A stretch of 64,000 bases of DNA. Origin: Cladopsammia gracilis (Eukaryota > Cnidaria > Anthozoa > Scleractinia > Dendrophylliidae). The number at the start of each line of letters is the position of its first letter. The stretch's first letter is position 1. Below are positions 9,714 to 20,384 of this stretch, in pieces. The DNA lies in contig JAJGOT010000114.1 of NCBI GenBank assembly GCA_022457155.1, positions 1,195,001 through 1,259,000 on the forward strand, given 5' to 3'. The translations under genes were made by a program, and so were the position numbers. The notes beneath the pieces are model-generated. The model was given only the letters and a program-made list of their open reading frames with translations, did not search any database and was not told the origin of the DNA.

Positions 9714-9996
9714 ATCATGGGAAACTAATGGCAAAGAGCTGTTTGGCCAGCAGTTCGAACAACGCCTCAAACAGCGGTCTGAAACAGCAAAGGCAATCTC
9801 CACTGCCACCTTTGTCCAAAGAGGAAAGCCGTTTTTTCCAAGAGGCACCCCCTCAGCAAAACCCTGGAACCGGGGGGGTGCAGCCAGTTACAGGAGCCCT
9901 CATTTCCGAGGCCAGACCTATCGTCCTTCCAGGCCATTCAGGGGAAGGGGAAGAACAACAGCACCCTTCACCCAGTCAACCCCTCAGAGCCAGTGA
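9714..9996 (+). pseudogene. DIRS gag C-terminal extension in the +1 frame
   Basis: The frame continues the gag with GKELFGQQFEQRLKQRSETA and then a basic, Arg/Gly/Pro-rich tail (RPSRPFRGRGRTT). It ends at 9996 with TPQSQ. It has no start of its own at a sensible place and is read only if the frame shifts by one base near 9700. The RT reading frame opens just downstream. Confidence 0.65.
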
Positions 9997-10019
9997 GGAA
10001 TCCTCCAGCTCATTCAGGT

Positions 10020-10603
10020 ATGCCCATAAAACTTTCTGTAATTCCCTCAGTTTCAAAACTGCCCTTAGGGGGCCGAATAGCTCATTTTTATCAGAACTGG
10101 CAGAACATAACAAACGACCCTTGGGTCTTGGAAACTGTGGTGGGGTACAAGATAGAGTTTCTGGAATCCCCCCACCAGACCTACATTCCCAGCATGCATG
10201 CATTAGAGGAGGAGAGAGATTTGATAGATCAGGAAGTGCTTTCTCTCCATCAAAAACATGCCATCCACAAGGTTCTAAAACCCAATGGTCACGACACGAG
10301 CCAGTTCATAAGCCCCTTATTCACTGTTCCCAAAAAAGGGGGTGGGCACAGGCCAGTAATAAACCTCAAAGACTTAAACCAGTTTGTAGAATACCAGCAC
10401 TTCAAAATGGAAGGTGTACCAATGTTAAAAGATCTTTTAAGACCAAACGACTTTTTAACCAAGATCGACCTAAAGGATGCCCACCTTACTGTCCCAATAT
10501 GGATCCATCACCAAAAATTCCTGCAATTCATTTGGAGGGACACTCTGTGGGAGTTCGCATGTCTTCCCTTCGGGCAAGCCAGTGCACCCCGCACGTTCTC
10601 AGT
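10020..10603 (+). CDS. DIRS reverse transcriptase, N-terminal part
   Basis: The frame is open from 9993; the first ATG is at 10020. It covers the N-terminal RT fingers: VPKKGGGHRPVINLKDLN (motif 1-2), LTKIDLKDAHLTVPI (motif A, Asp) and LPFGQASAPRTF (motif B). It loses frame at about 10600, where reading must move to the +1 frame to reach the YLDD box. The RT belongs to the DIRS/Gypsy-like group. Confidence 0.82.
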
Positions 10604-12084
10604 TACTAAAACCAGTTGTAGCCCAGTTAAGAAAAATGGGAATCAGACTAATTATTTACCTAGACGACATGCTTATTATGGCCGAGTCCAGAGACTTAGC
10701 CATAGAACACACCACCATTGCAGTCAACCTGTTATCCAGCCTCGGTTTTGTGTTAAACGAGGGAAAGTTTATTCTAGTACCTGCTCAAGAATTGGAGTTC
10801 CTTGGCTTTCTGGTGAATTCAGTAAGAATGTCTTTGTACCTCCCAAGGGACAAAGTAAAGAGTATCAAGAGGGAGTGTCAGAGTCTGTTAAACAACCCCT
10901 CCGTGTCTATCAGAACACTGTCTCGACTTCTGGGAAAACTGTCCTCTTCAATCCAAGCAGTATTCCCAGCACCCCTGCACTACAGGTTTCTTTTGACGGC
11001 CAAAACAATGGCCCTGAAGGAAACTCAAAGTTACGAATCAACACTCCTCCTGAACCGGGCAGCTCAAGAAGAGCTCCTGTGGTGGAGAGATCACCTTGCT
11101 GCCTGGAACGGCAGATCCCTCTTGAGAAAGAAGGACGATCTGTTGATCGAGACGGATGCTTCCAACCTAGGTTGGGGTGCATGTTGCAATGGGCTAAGAA
11201 CAGGCGGAATCTGGTCTCATCGAGAACGCCTTCAACACATAAATTGCTTGGAATTAATGGCAGGAGGTTTTGCAATAAAATCATTTTGCAATAACAGAGC
11301 CTCAATCCAAGTAAAACTGTTGATGGACAATACCACTACCATAGCGTACATCACCAGAATGGGGGGCTCATCACCTGTTCTAGCCAGCCTAGTCTACGAG
11401 ATCTGGCAGTGGTGCCTCCAAAGAGAGATTTCTCTCACAGCACACCATATCCCTGGCATTTACAACAATGCAGCAGATCAGGAATCCAGAGTGGATCGAG
11501 ATTCATCCGACTGGAAACTGGACCCATCAGTTTTTGCTCGCCTCAACGAGCTGTGGGGTCCATTAGAGGTAGATCTGTTCGCGACACGGCTAACAAATCA
11601 GCTTCCCAGGTACGTGAGTTGGAGACCGGACCCAGAGGCGGAAGCGACAGACGCTTTCTCTGAGGACTGGTCTCAGCTAAGGGGTTACGCATTCCCCCCC
11701 TTCAGTCTGGTAGGTCGCTGTCTATCCCAAGTTCAGGAACAGGGTACTCAGCATCTGTGTCTTGTAGCCCCAGTATGGGAGACACAGCCCTGGTATCCCC
11801 TACTGTTACACCTGAGTGTAGACTTTCCGCGCCTGTTCCCAACAGGCCTGTGTCTCCTCAGCAAGGAGGGGTCCCATCATCCTCTCCCCCAACTCCAACT
11901 AGCAGGGTGGCTTGTCTCAGCCAACGCTACACTTCGATGGGGATTTCAAACCAGGCTTAAGGACTCCTTGTCTCCGCCTGGCGTAACCAGACCTCTAGCT
12001 CCTACGAGTCGGCCTGGCGCTTGTGGTGTAGCTGGTGCCGTCAACAAGAGGTTGATCCCCTTTCTACCTCTGTTCAGCATGTAA
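10604..12084 (+). CDS. DIRS RT palm / RNase H / DAM-like methyltransferase, +1 frame
   Basis: The part begins with LLKPVVAQLRKMGI, then the catalytic box IYLDDMLIM (YLDD codons from 10657). Next are the RT connection (SIRTLSRLLGKLSSS) and an RNase H domain with LLIETDASNLGWGA and the later Asp in LLMDNTT. The methyltransferase-like block follows from about 11560: EVDLFATRLTNQLPRYVSW, then DAFSEDWS, YAFPPFSLVGR and VAPVWETQPWYPLL. The last ~100 codons past the methyltransferase overlap the recombinase frame and are probably out-of-frame tail. Domain order matches DIRS pol. Confidence 0.85.
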
Positions 12085-12566
12085 TGAATTTCTTAGCATC
12101 ACTCTTTGCTGATGGTAAAGAATATCGTACGATTAATGTTTATCGTTCTGCCCTTTCCATGACCCTCCCTAAGGTAGAGGGCCTAAATGTTGGTCAACAC
12201 CCACTAGTTTGTCAGATGATGAAAGGTATCTTTCAAAAGAAACCACCTCTGCCAAGGTATTCTGCTACCTGGGATGTGTCAAAAGTTCTCACTTTCATCA
12301 AGTCTTTAGGTGATAATGAGTCACTGTCCCTTAAACATCTCTCCGAGAAGTTAGTGACTCTCCTTGCTCTCACTTCAGCAGATCGTGGTTCTGAGCTGGC
12401 AGCACATGACCTCAGATTTAGGAAGTTGCATCCTGAGGGAGTTGAGTTTAATCTCCCTGAACTCACCAAGTCTGTTCGTGTTGGAAAAAAATCTAAAATC
12501 CTCTTTTCATGCCAGCTTCCCTCAAGACAAGCTGTTGTGCCCCTGCGAGTGCCTCAAGGCTTATGA
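11961..12566 (+). CDS. DIRS tyrosine recombinase, N-terminal part
   Basis: The frame opens after the TAA at 11958-11960 and no ATG precedes the conserved AWRLWCSWC block, so its start is unclear; overlap with pol is normal for DIRS. Family signatures are INVYRSALSMTLPKVEGL, GQHPLVCQMMKGIF and LLALTSADRGSEL, whose Arg (codon 12384-12386) is the first catalytic arginine. Reading continues in the +1 frame from about 12500, at an A4 run (TCTAAAATCC). Confidence 0.82.
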   Translation, partial: GLLVSAWRNQTSSSYESAWRLWCSWCRQQEVDPLSTSVQHVMNFLASLFADGKEYRTINVYRSALSMTLPKVEGLNVGQHPLVCQMMKGIFQKKPPLPRYSATWDVSKVLTFIKSLGDNESLSLKHLSEKLVTLLALTSADRGSELAAHDLRFRKLHPEGVEFNLPELTKSVRVGKKSKILFSCQLPSRQAVVPLRVPQGL

Positions 12567-12891
12567 GTCGCTCACATCCACCTTCAGGCCTATAGACCCT
12601 GCACAGACTAATAAGCTTTTTCTAGCAACTATCAGACCACATAAACCAGTTAAGTCTGCAACTTTAGCACATTGGATTAAAAATATCCTGCTTAAGTCAG
12701 GTATTGATTCTAACGTTTTTACAGCTCACACAACTAGAGGGGCTGCATCTTCTACTGCTGCAAGAGCGGGGTTGTCAGTTAGTGACATTATGAAAGTGGC
12801 TGACTGGTCAAGTGACAACACCTTTCGAAGGTTTTATTACAAACCTGTCCATGACCCATCCTTTGGCAGGTCAGTTCTTGGTCTATCATAG
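12510..12891 (+). CDS. DIRS tyrosine recombinase, C-terminal catalytic part (+1 frame)
   Basis: The part contains FPQDKLLCPCECLKAYES, then AHTTRGAASSTAARAG, whose His (12727-12729) and Arg (12736-12738) form the HxxR motif. FRRFYYKP contains the nucleophilic Tyr (codon 12835-12837 or the next). It stops at 12891, just before the internal complementary region. All R-HxxR-Y residues are present once the single shift near 12500 is allowed for. Confidence 0.82.
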
Positions 12892-12908
12892 GCTTTGAAC
12901 TAGCACTG

Positions 12909-13017
12909 TTATATTGAGGCGACATTTATGAAGTGCAATTACAGATTATGCAAGACCCGTAGGGTTGTAGTATAAGATAAATTGCACGAATAAATGGAGA
13001 CGAAATATAACAATGCT
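12909..13017 (+). repeat. DIRS internal complementary region (circle-junction template)
   Basis: Read in reverse complement, the segment is the right outer end, AATT, then the left outer end. It therefore matches the sequence expected when the two ends are joined in a circle. This is the established feature of DIRS1 elements, thought to template completion of the ends and circularisation before integration by the recombinase. Confidence 0.88.
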
Positions 13018-13075
13018 CCCTCCCTCACCTCCCCTCATTGTTATTTCTTCTCTTCTTCTTTCACAGGTTCGCTCA

Positions 13076-13278
13076 GCAAAAAGACGAGGATTGTGGGGCG
13101 GACCGCGGCGTTGTCAGGGACTAGGACCCAGTTCTCCTACTCTGTTTGTTCATTTTCTTTAAATTTGCTGTCATTTGAGCGAAGTTAATAAAGGCAAAGC
13201 ATTGTTATATTTCGTCTCCATTTATTCGTGCAATTCATCTTATACTACAACCCTACGGGTCTTGCATAATCTGTAATT
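13076..13278 (+). repeat. DIRS right inverted terminal repeat with extension
   Basis: The segment is complementary to the left repeat up to about 13206. It is then followed by a unique extension ending CATAATCTGTAATT at 13278, which is complemented at 12937-13017. It includes AATAAAGG near 13188, a possible polyadenylation signal. Confidence 0.88.
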
Positions 13279-14385
13279 CTAGACGGACAACTCACCTTGT
13301 GTTGGTCATCGTAAATTCATATCTGAACGAACAAACATACGATTTGAAAGCAAGGGGCCTGGCACTAACAGGCTTGGTTACTTTGCTTTCTATCCGCCAT
13401 TTTGATTTTCCCATAAACCATCACTCCCTTAACTAGTTCCATTCCCCTTAGCGAGTACTGGGACCGAGATACAAACATTTGTTCGTCTGGTGTGAATTTA
13501 AGTCGGACTTTGGACGACTTCTCCGTCTAGACGAACAAATCGTCCTCGAAAAATCGTCTTAATAGACGACCAAATCGACGGACAAAATCAGACGACTTTT
13601 ACGTCCAAAATTTTGTTCGTCCCATTTTCACACTAAGACGACTTGTCTGTCTGAGACGACTTGTCCGTCCAGACGATTTGTCCGTCTCTAGTGTGAAAAC
13701 GGCCATTGTAATCTTATATCCTTTTGTTAGAGAGAGAATATACTTATAATCCCAGCTGTACAGTCGGCCTTGCTTTATTAGGTCCCTCGTATTTTTACCA
13801 TTCTACGTTTACTTGTTTGGTGTGCTGTGCATCTGTAAAGATGGTATCGGTTTATTAAACTTGCGCCCTTAGAACGCAATTTAGTGCTCTTAAAAAAAAA
13901 AAAATTGGTACGCAAAGCGTACATGTGTCTACTGCCTTGTTTTGGTGCATATTGCTTTTATGTGGGGGAAACTGCAACAAGAAATCCATGTTTTCCGTTA
14001 GTTTATTTTATTGCTGACGAGCCTTAGCGAGACAGCACACTATTTAAGAGAAAGGGGTGAAAATTCTCGATTTTTTGGATGTCGGAATTAGTGACGCGAG
14101 GGCTACGTCACGAATGTCAATTATCAATCAGATAAGTAGACACCTTGCGAAATTCAGGAACAATTATTGCTGCGAGCCCTTTGGCGAGCAGCACACTAAT
14201 CGTGACAGGCTTCCTGGGTTTCATTTGACCGAGTGAGACCTGGGCGCTTTATATACGGCGCAATAGCTAGTTTTGAGGATTTCGTGGACTTTTTCGTGGA
14301 CTATGATTTTGAGTGAGGATGCAGTATGTATCGTCAGCGGCAGTAGTTGTAGAATTCTGCGTGGTCAGGATAGGTCTGAACCTGT
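13279..14385. other. Gene-free region with GACGG-type foldback repeats
   Basis: I see no gene. Inverted units based on GACGGACAAATCGTCTGGACGG cluster at about 13488-13705. They end in CTAGTGTGAAAACGGCC, with related sequence on the other side of DIRS at 8570-8641. DIRS therefore landed among, or within, copies of this foldback family. The rest is unique AT-rich sequence. Confidence 0.55.
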
Positions 14386-14387
14386 AC

Positions 14388-15230
14388 AACTGTATTAGTA
14401 ACTGTAAAATCAACTGTATTAGCGCGCGCTAAAATAGCGAATTAATTTCGCGATCATATGGCGAGTAAAATTGTCATTTTAAGAGAAAACATGATTGGTT
14501 TTGAACGGCTGTATTAGCAACTGTAAAAACAACTGTATAAGCGCGCGCTAAAATTGCGAATTAATCTCGTGATCATGTGGCGAGTAAAATTAGGAGACTT
14601 TAGATCGGACGACGAGTACGAGATTGAGTACGAGTACGACTTTTAAAACTTAGTTCGCCGTACTCTAAAGAACCATTTACCACACAAATTTTATACCTAG
14701 AGTCTTCTTATCTTCTGGTTTGCAACAGGAGGGACCGATAGTTTTGGGGACGTGACTGGCTTTAAATTCAAAAGTCGTACCCGTACTCAATCTCGTACTC
14801 GTCGTCCGATCTAAAATCCCCTATTGTCATTTTAAGAGAAAACGATGATAGGTTTTGAACAACTGTATTAGCAACTGTAAAAACATCTGTATTAGCGCGC
14901 GCTAAAATTGCGACTGAATTAATCTCGCGATCATAGTCATTTTGAGAGAAAACGATTAATGTTATCGAGCTTCTAAAAGTAGTAATTTCTCTCGAGTCTG
15001 CAATTGCATGGTTGAAAGATAAAAAACCTGATAAAGAGCAACCACACAAGTCCGGAGTGTGACGCTTTGTTTTTTTGAGCAATTTTTGAGTGACATTTTG
15101 TTGTTTTTTTTTTAACTTGTCAAATTTGAATTTTTGCCATTTTTGAACTTTAATTAGTACTTTGCTGACGCAATTTGATGACATTAAATGCACTATTTCA
15201 GCGCGCGCTAATACAGTTGGTTTTTCGCTA
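14388..15230. repeat. Compound repeat: three direct ~100-bp units around an inverted repeat
   Basis: Units near 14388, 14507 and 14861 share AACTGTATTAG, AGCGCGCGCTAAAAT and GCGATCAT. A partial inverted unit is at 15177-15222. Between them, 14601-14647 and 14761-14820 are inverted copies of ATCGGACGACGAGTACGAGA. No coding potential is evident. Confidence 0.65.
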
Positions 15231-16935
15231 TATAGCGCGGCACTCCTAAAGGTAACCAAAGCCGAGGTTTTGCGTTCTTGCTCGAGGTAAGCTGTTTACT
15301 TATTACGCAGAGTTATCATGCAAACACAATTTTATCATTCGCTGGAAGAAGTTATGGAAACTACCGGAAAATATGGATTACGAAATCCTTTAGCTTGCGA
15401 CCGCTGACCAATGTTTTTGTTGAAGTTAATCGCCCCGTCCGGGCCTCGTTTAATTTTGCGTCAAATTTCACACTATGTAGCACGAGGGAGGAAAGATTGC
15501 GTGACAAGCCCTAAGGATGTCTACATTGGACTATGACTATGCGGAGCTAAGCCCTCCTCGTCGTATACCCGGGGACATAAAACATTACAAGCTAAGCAAT
15601 GGAAAACGACGAATTCTGTACTATTTAGTACTATATTTATATTTAACACAAATTCATGCTTATTATTCAAACAATTCACTTACATTTTTGGGAAAATATA
15701 TACAAAAAAAAAAACAGTAATCATAACATAGCCTATTGACAATCATAAGTATTGACACTACACTGTATTTGATGAGTAACATCGCAGCACTTCACTGGCT
15801 CTCAGCTATTTCTAGTTTAATGACGTATGCTTGACATCATAAATGAATAGTAGTTCGATCTTGAGCGTTTGCGATTAGTTTTTTAATTATCCGGGGTATC
15901 CACGCTTGCGATGATTGCACATGAAAAGATATATCAGATCAGAGTTAGAGTAATTTTCCGGAGTTCGAGTTGATTTCCAGCGAGCTATTCCAACGAGGAA
16001 GGCAGGCGATTTATATATGAAAGTCGCTTTCTTTCAGGACATGCGCACTGGCTTTTATGTGACGTCACAACCATTATTGACAAGTTCGCGTTCACCTCGG
16101 CATCACAGATCACTTATTGATTAGCGATTGCATATCGACAAGTTAACAAACTTTTTTTTCCGTCGTAGTGTCTACCTGCGCATGCGCAGTAGACACAAAA
16201 ACTGATGAAAATGAAATAAAAGCTGTCAATATCACTTCTGTGTTGTTAACTTTGTATTTGTGTGTCGGTTTATTTTGGCGATTTGAGGCTCGCGAAAGCG
16301 GTATTTTCAAAATAACGGTTCGACTCGCTCAAACTTTCCCTATCGATGGTTTTCACCTCACGTGACCTTCCGTCCTGTGGGACTCAAATGACAAAGGCCA
16401 TGGCGGCCATGTTGGTGCACATAACAAAAGAAGTTCATTAAAATTCTTTTGTAGGAGTACACCAACATGGCCGCCGTGACGTAACGTGAAAACCACCTAT
16501 AGCTACTTTTGCATGAGTCGAACCGAGAGGAGCAGGGCCCTAACATTAAGAAAACGGTTTCTTTGGCCAAATTGCAAACACCCAGTCATTCTGTTAAAAC
16601 AACAAGAAATTGAGGTCTTAGGAAATGTTATAATTCATTTTTACGTGTTTATTGTGTATTTACAAAAAAGCCAAAAAAAAAATATTTTCAAAAGAAGAAC
16701 TCTTACAGAAAATGCCTAACCGCTTAACTACCATACATAATGAACATTTAGCACAAATAAGCTAAAAGACAATAAATATAAATGTACAACTGAACTTATT
16801 CAAAGCGCTAAAACATCCGTATTATTTAACATGCAAATAAAGTTATCACAAATACGCCCCCTATATGCATTAAGCAACTCGAATAAACTTCCTCGGCAAG
16901 TCTCATTTAACAACCATCTTAAACACCAGTTAGAA
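15231..16935. other. Gene-free stretch with one GTTTTCAC-ended MITE
   Basis: Short open frames here show no recognisable domain. A hairpin element lies at 16343-16501. A TTCACCTCACGTGAC end and an internal palindrome around AAAATTCTTTTGT relate it to the better preserved element at 20385-20542. Confidence 0.5.
16343..16501. mobile_element. MITE, GGTTTTCAC termini (family member 1)
   Basis: The inverted ends are ATGGTTTTCACCTCACGTGA and TAACGTGAAAACCACCTAT. Inside, ATGGCGGCCATGTTGGTG and its complement flank an AT-rich centre. It is the same family as 20385-20542. Confidence 0.6.
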
Positions 16936-17454
16936 TTATTCATGAGCCTCTCTGATGAGCCTACTGATAGAGGCTAAATTTGGAAGAGGGCTGTTTGGAA
17001 TCTTCTCACTTGAAATCGCATTACTCTTCGTACTTTTTAACAAAATTGGGAATTTCGGCTTGACAACTTTTGCACTGGCTCTGTAAGAAGGACCTTGTTG
17101 AGTGGCGTACACTGAAAACAGCTTATTTAATCTTCTCTTTTCGCGCAGTCCCTTCTCGCGGAGTTCCTGCTGAATTTTCTGCAGAGATAAGTGTTCATCG
17201 CGCGCAAGTTTGGCCTTTTCTTTTCGCGATCTCAGTCCTCGAGAATACTCTTTCGTTCTTTCGACTTTTCCGTGAGGAGTTTGCTCCGTCGGAGAAGACC
17301 TCATTTTCCTGTTCTTTTTGTCGCCGCGCCTTTTTCTCCCTGAGCAACCATTGTTTGCGGTTCCTTCTAAAATATCCATCGCTGAATAGATACTCTCCGC
17401 GGCAACAAGGGAACTTTTTCTAACGTTACCAATCGATGGAAGAAAACCCGACAT
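16936..17454 (-). CDS. Hypothetical intronless 172-residue basic protein
   Basis: I do not recognise this protein. It starts MSGFLPSIGNVRKSS and has no signal peptide or membrane segment. The middle (about residues 38-110) is very rich in Lys, Arg and Glu and likely forms a helix or coiled coil (KEKAKLARDEHLSLQKIQQE). The tail is Ser/Pro/Lys-rich (KPKFPILLKSTKSN). The frame is a single long ORF in sequence free of obvious repeats, with codon usage unlike the neighbouring junk. A divergent short exon candidate (ATG AAG GAA AAG, then GTAAGT) starts at 17994 on the other strand. It could also be one exon of a larger gene. A nuclear or cytoskeletal role is only a guess. Confidence 0.5.
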   Translation of the reverse strand: MSGFLPSIGNVRKSSLVAAESIYSAMDILEGTANNGCSGRKRRGDKKNRKMRSSPTEQTPHGKVERTKEYSRGLRSRKEKAKLARDEHLSLQKIQQELREKGLREKRRLNKLFSVYATQQGPSYRASAKVVKPKFPILLKSTKSNAISSEKIPNSPLPNLASISRLIREAHE

Positions 17455-18151
17455 TTTGTAGATCAGTACTGTCTGGTAAACTTAGTCAACTTTTGTAAAG
17501 ATTCGAAGCTCTGAATTCTTCTATTTACAACCAGCAACTACAAAAGCGACAATAACGAAAACTTGTTTAGCGAACACACAAATGCGTCACAATAGTAATA
17601 ATGATTTCTAGAATTCGAACGCGCGCGCTTGGCAAAAAATCCCGGTTGCAAGCTAGCTGTAAAGATACCTCGAGGAACTGTGGTATGCTTATATACGAGG
17701 GGCTGTAACCGAAATAAAGTTCTGTTACCAATCTGGTTAAAGCTGAATTACAGTCCGTACTGCGCAATCTCGGGGTTTGTTTTCATTTTTTCTTTTGAAT
17801 TTGTTGATATGTTACACTTCGGTAATAGCATACATGGAGCAAATGGGATAAACATGCACTGAGTAAACCGAGTCCGCCATTTTTGACGGCCGTTGTGTTT
17901 ACGAATGCTCGATGAGCTGAAACGTCGGTTTGGGAAAACTTTGGGGTTCTTTTACTTGTTTTTATTGTTTGGCAAGGATATCTGGCGTTAATAATGAAGG
18001 AAAAGGTAAGTTTGTCCCGTAATTTTCATTTCCGCAAGTAAACGTTCCTTGTTTGAGTCTCACAAAAATTGCCGAGCTAAGATTGCGCAATACGGACTGC
18101 ATGTAATTCATCCAACCTATAACCGGGATTTAATGGATGGAATAATTAAGA
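17455..18151. other. Possible bidirectional promoter region
   Basis: The space lies upstream of the 172-residue ORF on the minus strand. On the plus strand, ATGAAGGAAAAG followed by GTAAGT at 17994-18011 looks like a start codon plus donor site, but I found no downstream exon, so no gene is called. Confidence 0.3.
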
Positions 18152-18219
18152 ATTAGACCCGTAGCCCGAAAGGGCTACGGGTCAATAGCCCATGAGGCGA
18201 AGCCGAATGGGCTATTGAC

Positions 18220-18248
<29 letters not shown>
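18152..18248. repeat. Cloverleaf-like palindrome A
   Basis: The outer stem is ATTAGACCC/GGGTCTAAT. Inside are three hairpins: GTAGCCC-GAAA-GGGCTAC; a long stem GGGTCAATAGCCCAT/ATGGGCTATTGACCC whose apex is GAGGC-GAA-GCCGA; and a short GCCC/GGGC hairpin. The same design with different sequence occurs at 54986-55099. Confidence 0.8.
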
Positions 18249-18253
<5 letters not shown>

Positions 18254-18254
18254 T

Positions 18255-18400
18255 AGTATCACCCAACTAGTCGGATAGAAAAAGGCAATAATAAAAAAAA
18301 GCAATTGCAAGTTGAAGAAATATTTATTTGGGAATAAAACGAAAAATAAAACCGGCGAATTTCGCTACTCGATGACTATTACTATTAGACCCCTAGTAGC

Positions 18401-18438
<38 letters not shown>

Positions 18439-18452
18439 GTTGGGTGATACTA
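18255..18452. mobile_element. MITE with AGTATCACCCAACTAGT termini
   Basis: The left end AGTATCACCCAACTAGT and the right end ACTAGTTGGGTGATACT are inverted repeats. The interior is AT-rich and non-coding. It abuts cloverleaf palindrome A. Confidence 0.75.
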
Positions 18453-18712
18453 ATTCTCCTTATCTCAGCTTTATCAGATCAACTTTCTTGCATGATTGTA
18501 CATTATTTTATAAACATGGCGTATACGTATACTTTGCTGTAGATACATTGACATCTAGCTAAAATTTATCTAAAAAAATAAGCTTCTTGGAATGTATTTT
18601 TCGCATATTTTAGCATTCCGAAAGTGATGGCTACCCGAAAATGGCTGCTATTATCTGAGAGGTAGCAACCTATTGGAGCTTCTGTTAAATTCCGAAAAAG
18701 AAGGGGACTGTG

Positions 18713-18970
18713 AGGGTCTTACTAAATTAGGAAACTTTGCTGCGGAAACATTGTTGCGAACGCAAATGTTTGCCAGTTTAGCCGCGCGAGAAACGTTTGT
18801 TTCGGACGCAAATATTTCTTCCCGGAGGCAAGAAAATGTTATGAATCAAGTCAAAAAAAAATTTTGCTCCCCGGACAAAAATTTGGCTTCCAAAACAAAT
18901 GTTTCTCAGTTTAGCCACATTAGAAAAGACAATGTTTCGCAACAATGTTTCCTAGTTTAGAAAGGCCCTT
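18713..18970. mobile_element. MITE with CTAAA(T/C)TAGGAAAC termini
   Basis: The left end TCTTACTAAATTAGGAAAC pairs with the right end GTTTCCTAGTTTAGAAAGG. The interior carries several GTTTCGC/GCGAAAC inverted pieces. The 95-codon open frame across it is a by-product of the repeat. Confidence 0.65.
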
Positions 18971-20384
18971 ACTTTCGATACGCGAAATTGAAAACAAATC
19001 TCGTATTCTAGCGCTCATTTTTGCGTATTTAGGGAATTTTGTGGTAATCGTTCTCCGTTTTGTTATTCCAAGCCTGTCATCAGGCTTTCCCCCGGAAAAA
19101 TACGGTGGACAAACACCTGAGTACAGGTTACCTTAGAACGATTTTCGCAAGATCTTGAAAACCGGCTTCGCGATTTGTTTCATTCACCAGTAGTTGAAAG
19201 GATCAAAACAAGCTTTGCTCGTATTCCCGCTTAAAATATCCTTTATATGGAAAGAGGTTTGTTCGATTGACTTATCAGAACGATGAAAAGCGAGTGACGT
19301 CAACGAGAACAGCTACGTTTAAGTTCGCAATTCGCTAAACCATTAAAATTGCTTCCTTGTAGTTCCTTTGGTTTGGTTGTGTTTTCGCCCAATCATTTCA
19401 AGGTCTTTCAAGGGCACACGGAAATCGCTTTATTCCGAAATAAGCATCCCAAACCGGGATCTCAAAGCAATAATTCTCTTGCTTTGACAGCTGCATCACA
19501 GCCAAATATGTAAAGACAACAAATGCATTTATCCAGTTCACCATGTTTTGTACAGGGAATATACCTGCAGTTCTTGTTACTGCAAAAAACATAACAGTTA
19601 TATTTTCTTTGAAACTTTCTTAGCCCAGTCGATAATGACTGAAAAAAAGCTTTAAATTGAGTGGTTTTTTAAACTGCCGAATGTGTTTGATTTTAATGGC
19701 ATGTACTTTTTTTAGATGCAGGGCGCCTATGGATACCAGCCTTGGAGCTGAATGGGCCCCCCTGGTTAAATAAAGTTTTACTTTACTTTACATTGAACAA
19801 ATAAAGAGGTTAGTTTCCAAAGAAACTGTGATACTCCGTCGCATATAAAAGTGACAGAGGTGATCTTCGTACCTTTAAGCAGTGATTTTGTTACAAATTG
19901 CTCTGGTGAGTCCTGGGACTCGTTTCATGAAAAATCACGAGTCCCAGTCCTGAACCAATGAGTCCCAGTCCAAAAGTCAATGAGTCCTATATTAAAGTCT
20001 TACATTATCACTCTCGGGAACACTTTTTGGTTCGTTGTCATTTGAAGCTGTATGAAATGGCCGCCCTCCGAAACTTAACTTTTTTTGCCCCGGCAGAGGT
20101 TGCAAAATCTTTTTGCATTTGGGTGGTATTTTTTAATCTTTTTTTTAGCGTTAACAAGCGATAAGAGCTTACGTAAACTGTACGCCGTGTCTTTATGCAA
20201 CATTCCGAATCATTGTCGGCCATCTTGGTTCACCCATGCGCTTTCCATATATGGTAAACATAATGAGTAACCACTCCATCAGGTAAATCAAAATGGGGCT
20301 CATCCTCGGTGTAAAAACCTGCCAACTAACGAGTGACGTAAAACAAAGAAAACAAAAGGTACTGAAACAATTGAGTGTAAGACA
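18971..20384. other. Gene-free stretch
   Basis: I see no supported gene. Sequence is mostly unique and AT-rich, with a small direct repeat of GAGTCCCAGTCC around 19905-19990. Confidence 0.5.

Larger units (their letters stand above)
8642..13278 (+). mobile_element. DIRS-type tyrosine-recombinase retrotransposon, structurally complete
   Basis: The element runs from an AATT at 8642-8645 to an AATT at 13275-13278. It has inverted terminal repeats with unequal outer extensions, a gag-like ORF, RT/RNase H, a DAM-like methyltransferase domain and a tyrosine recombinase. An internal complementary region (12909-13017) joins the complements of both outer ends around a third AATT at 12937-12940. This is the diagnostic DIRS architecture, integrated by recombination without target duplication. 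Coding sequences need three one-base shifts but contain almost no internal stops, so the copy is young or the breaks are errors. Confidence 0.92.

Noticed and set aside
16945..16980. CTGATGAGCCT...AGGCTAAA as a possible second hammerhead
   Set aside because: It lacks the GAAA core box (TAAA instead), has no stem I partner and lies within the 172-residue ORF.
17994..18011. First coding exon of a plus-strand gene (ATG AAG GAA AAG, GTAAGT)
   Set aside because: A good donor follows, but I found no matching downstream exon.
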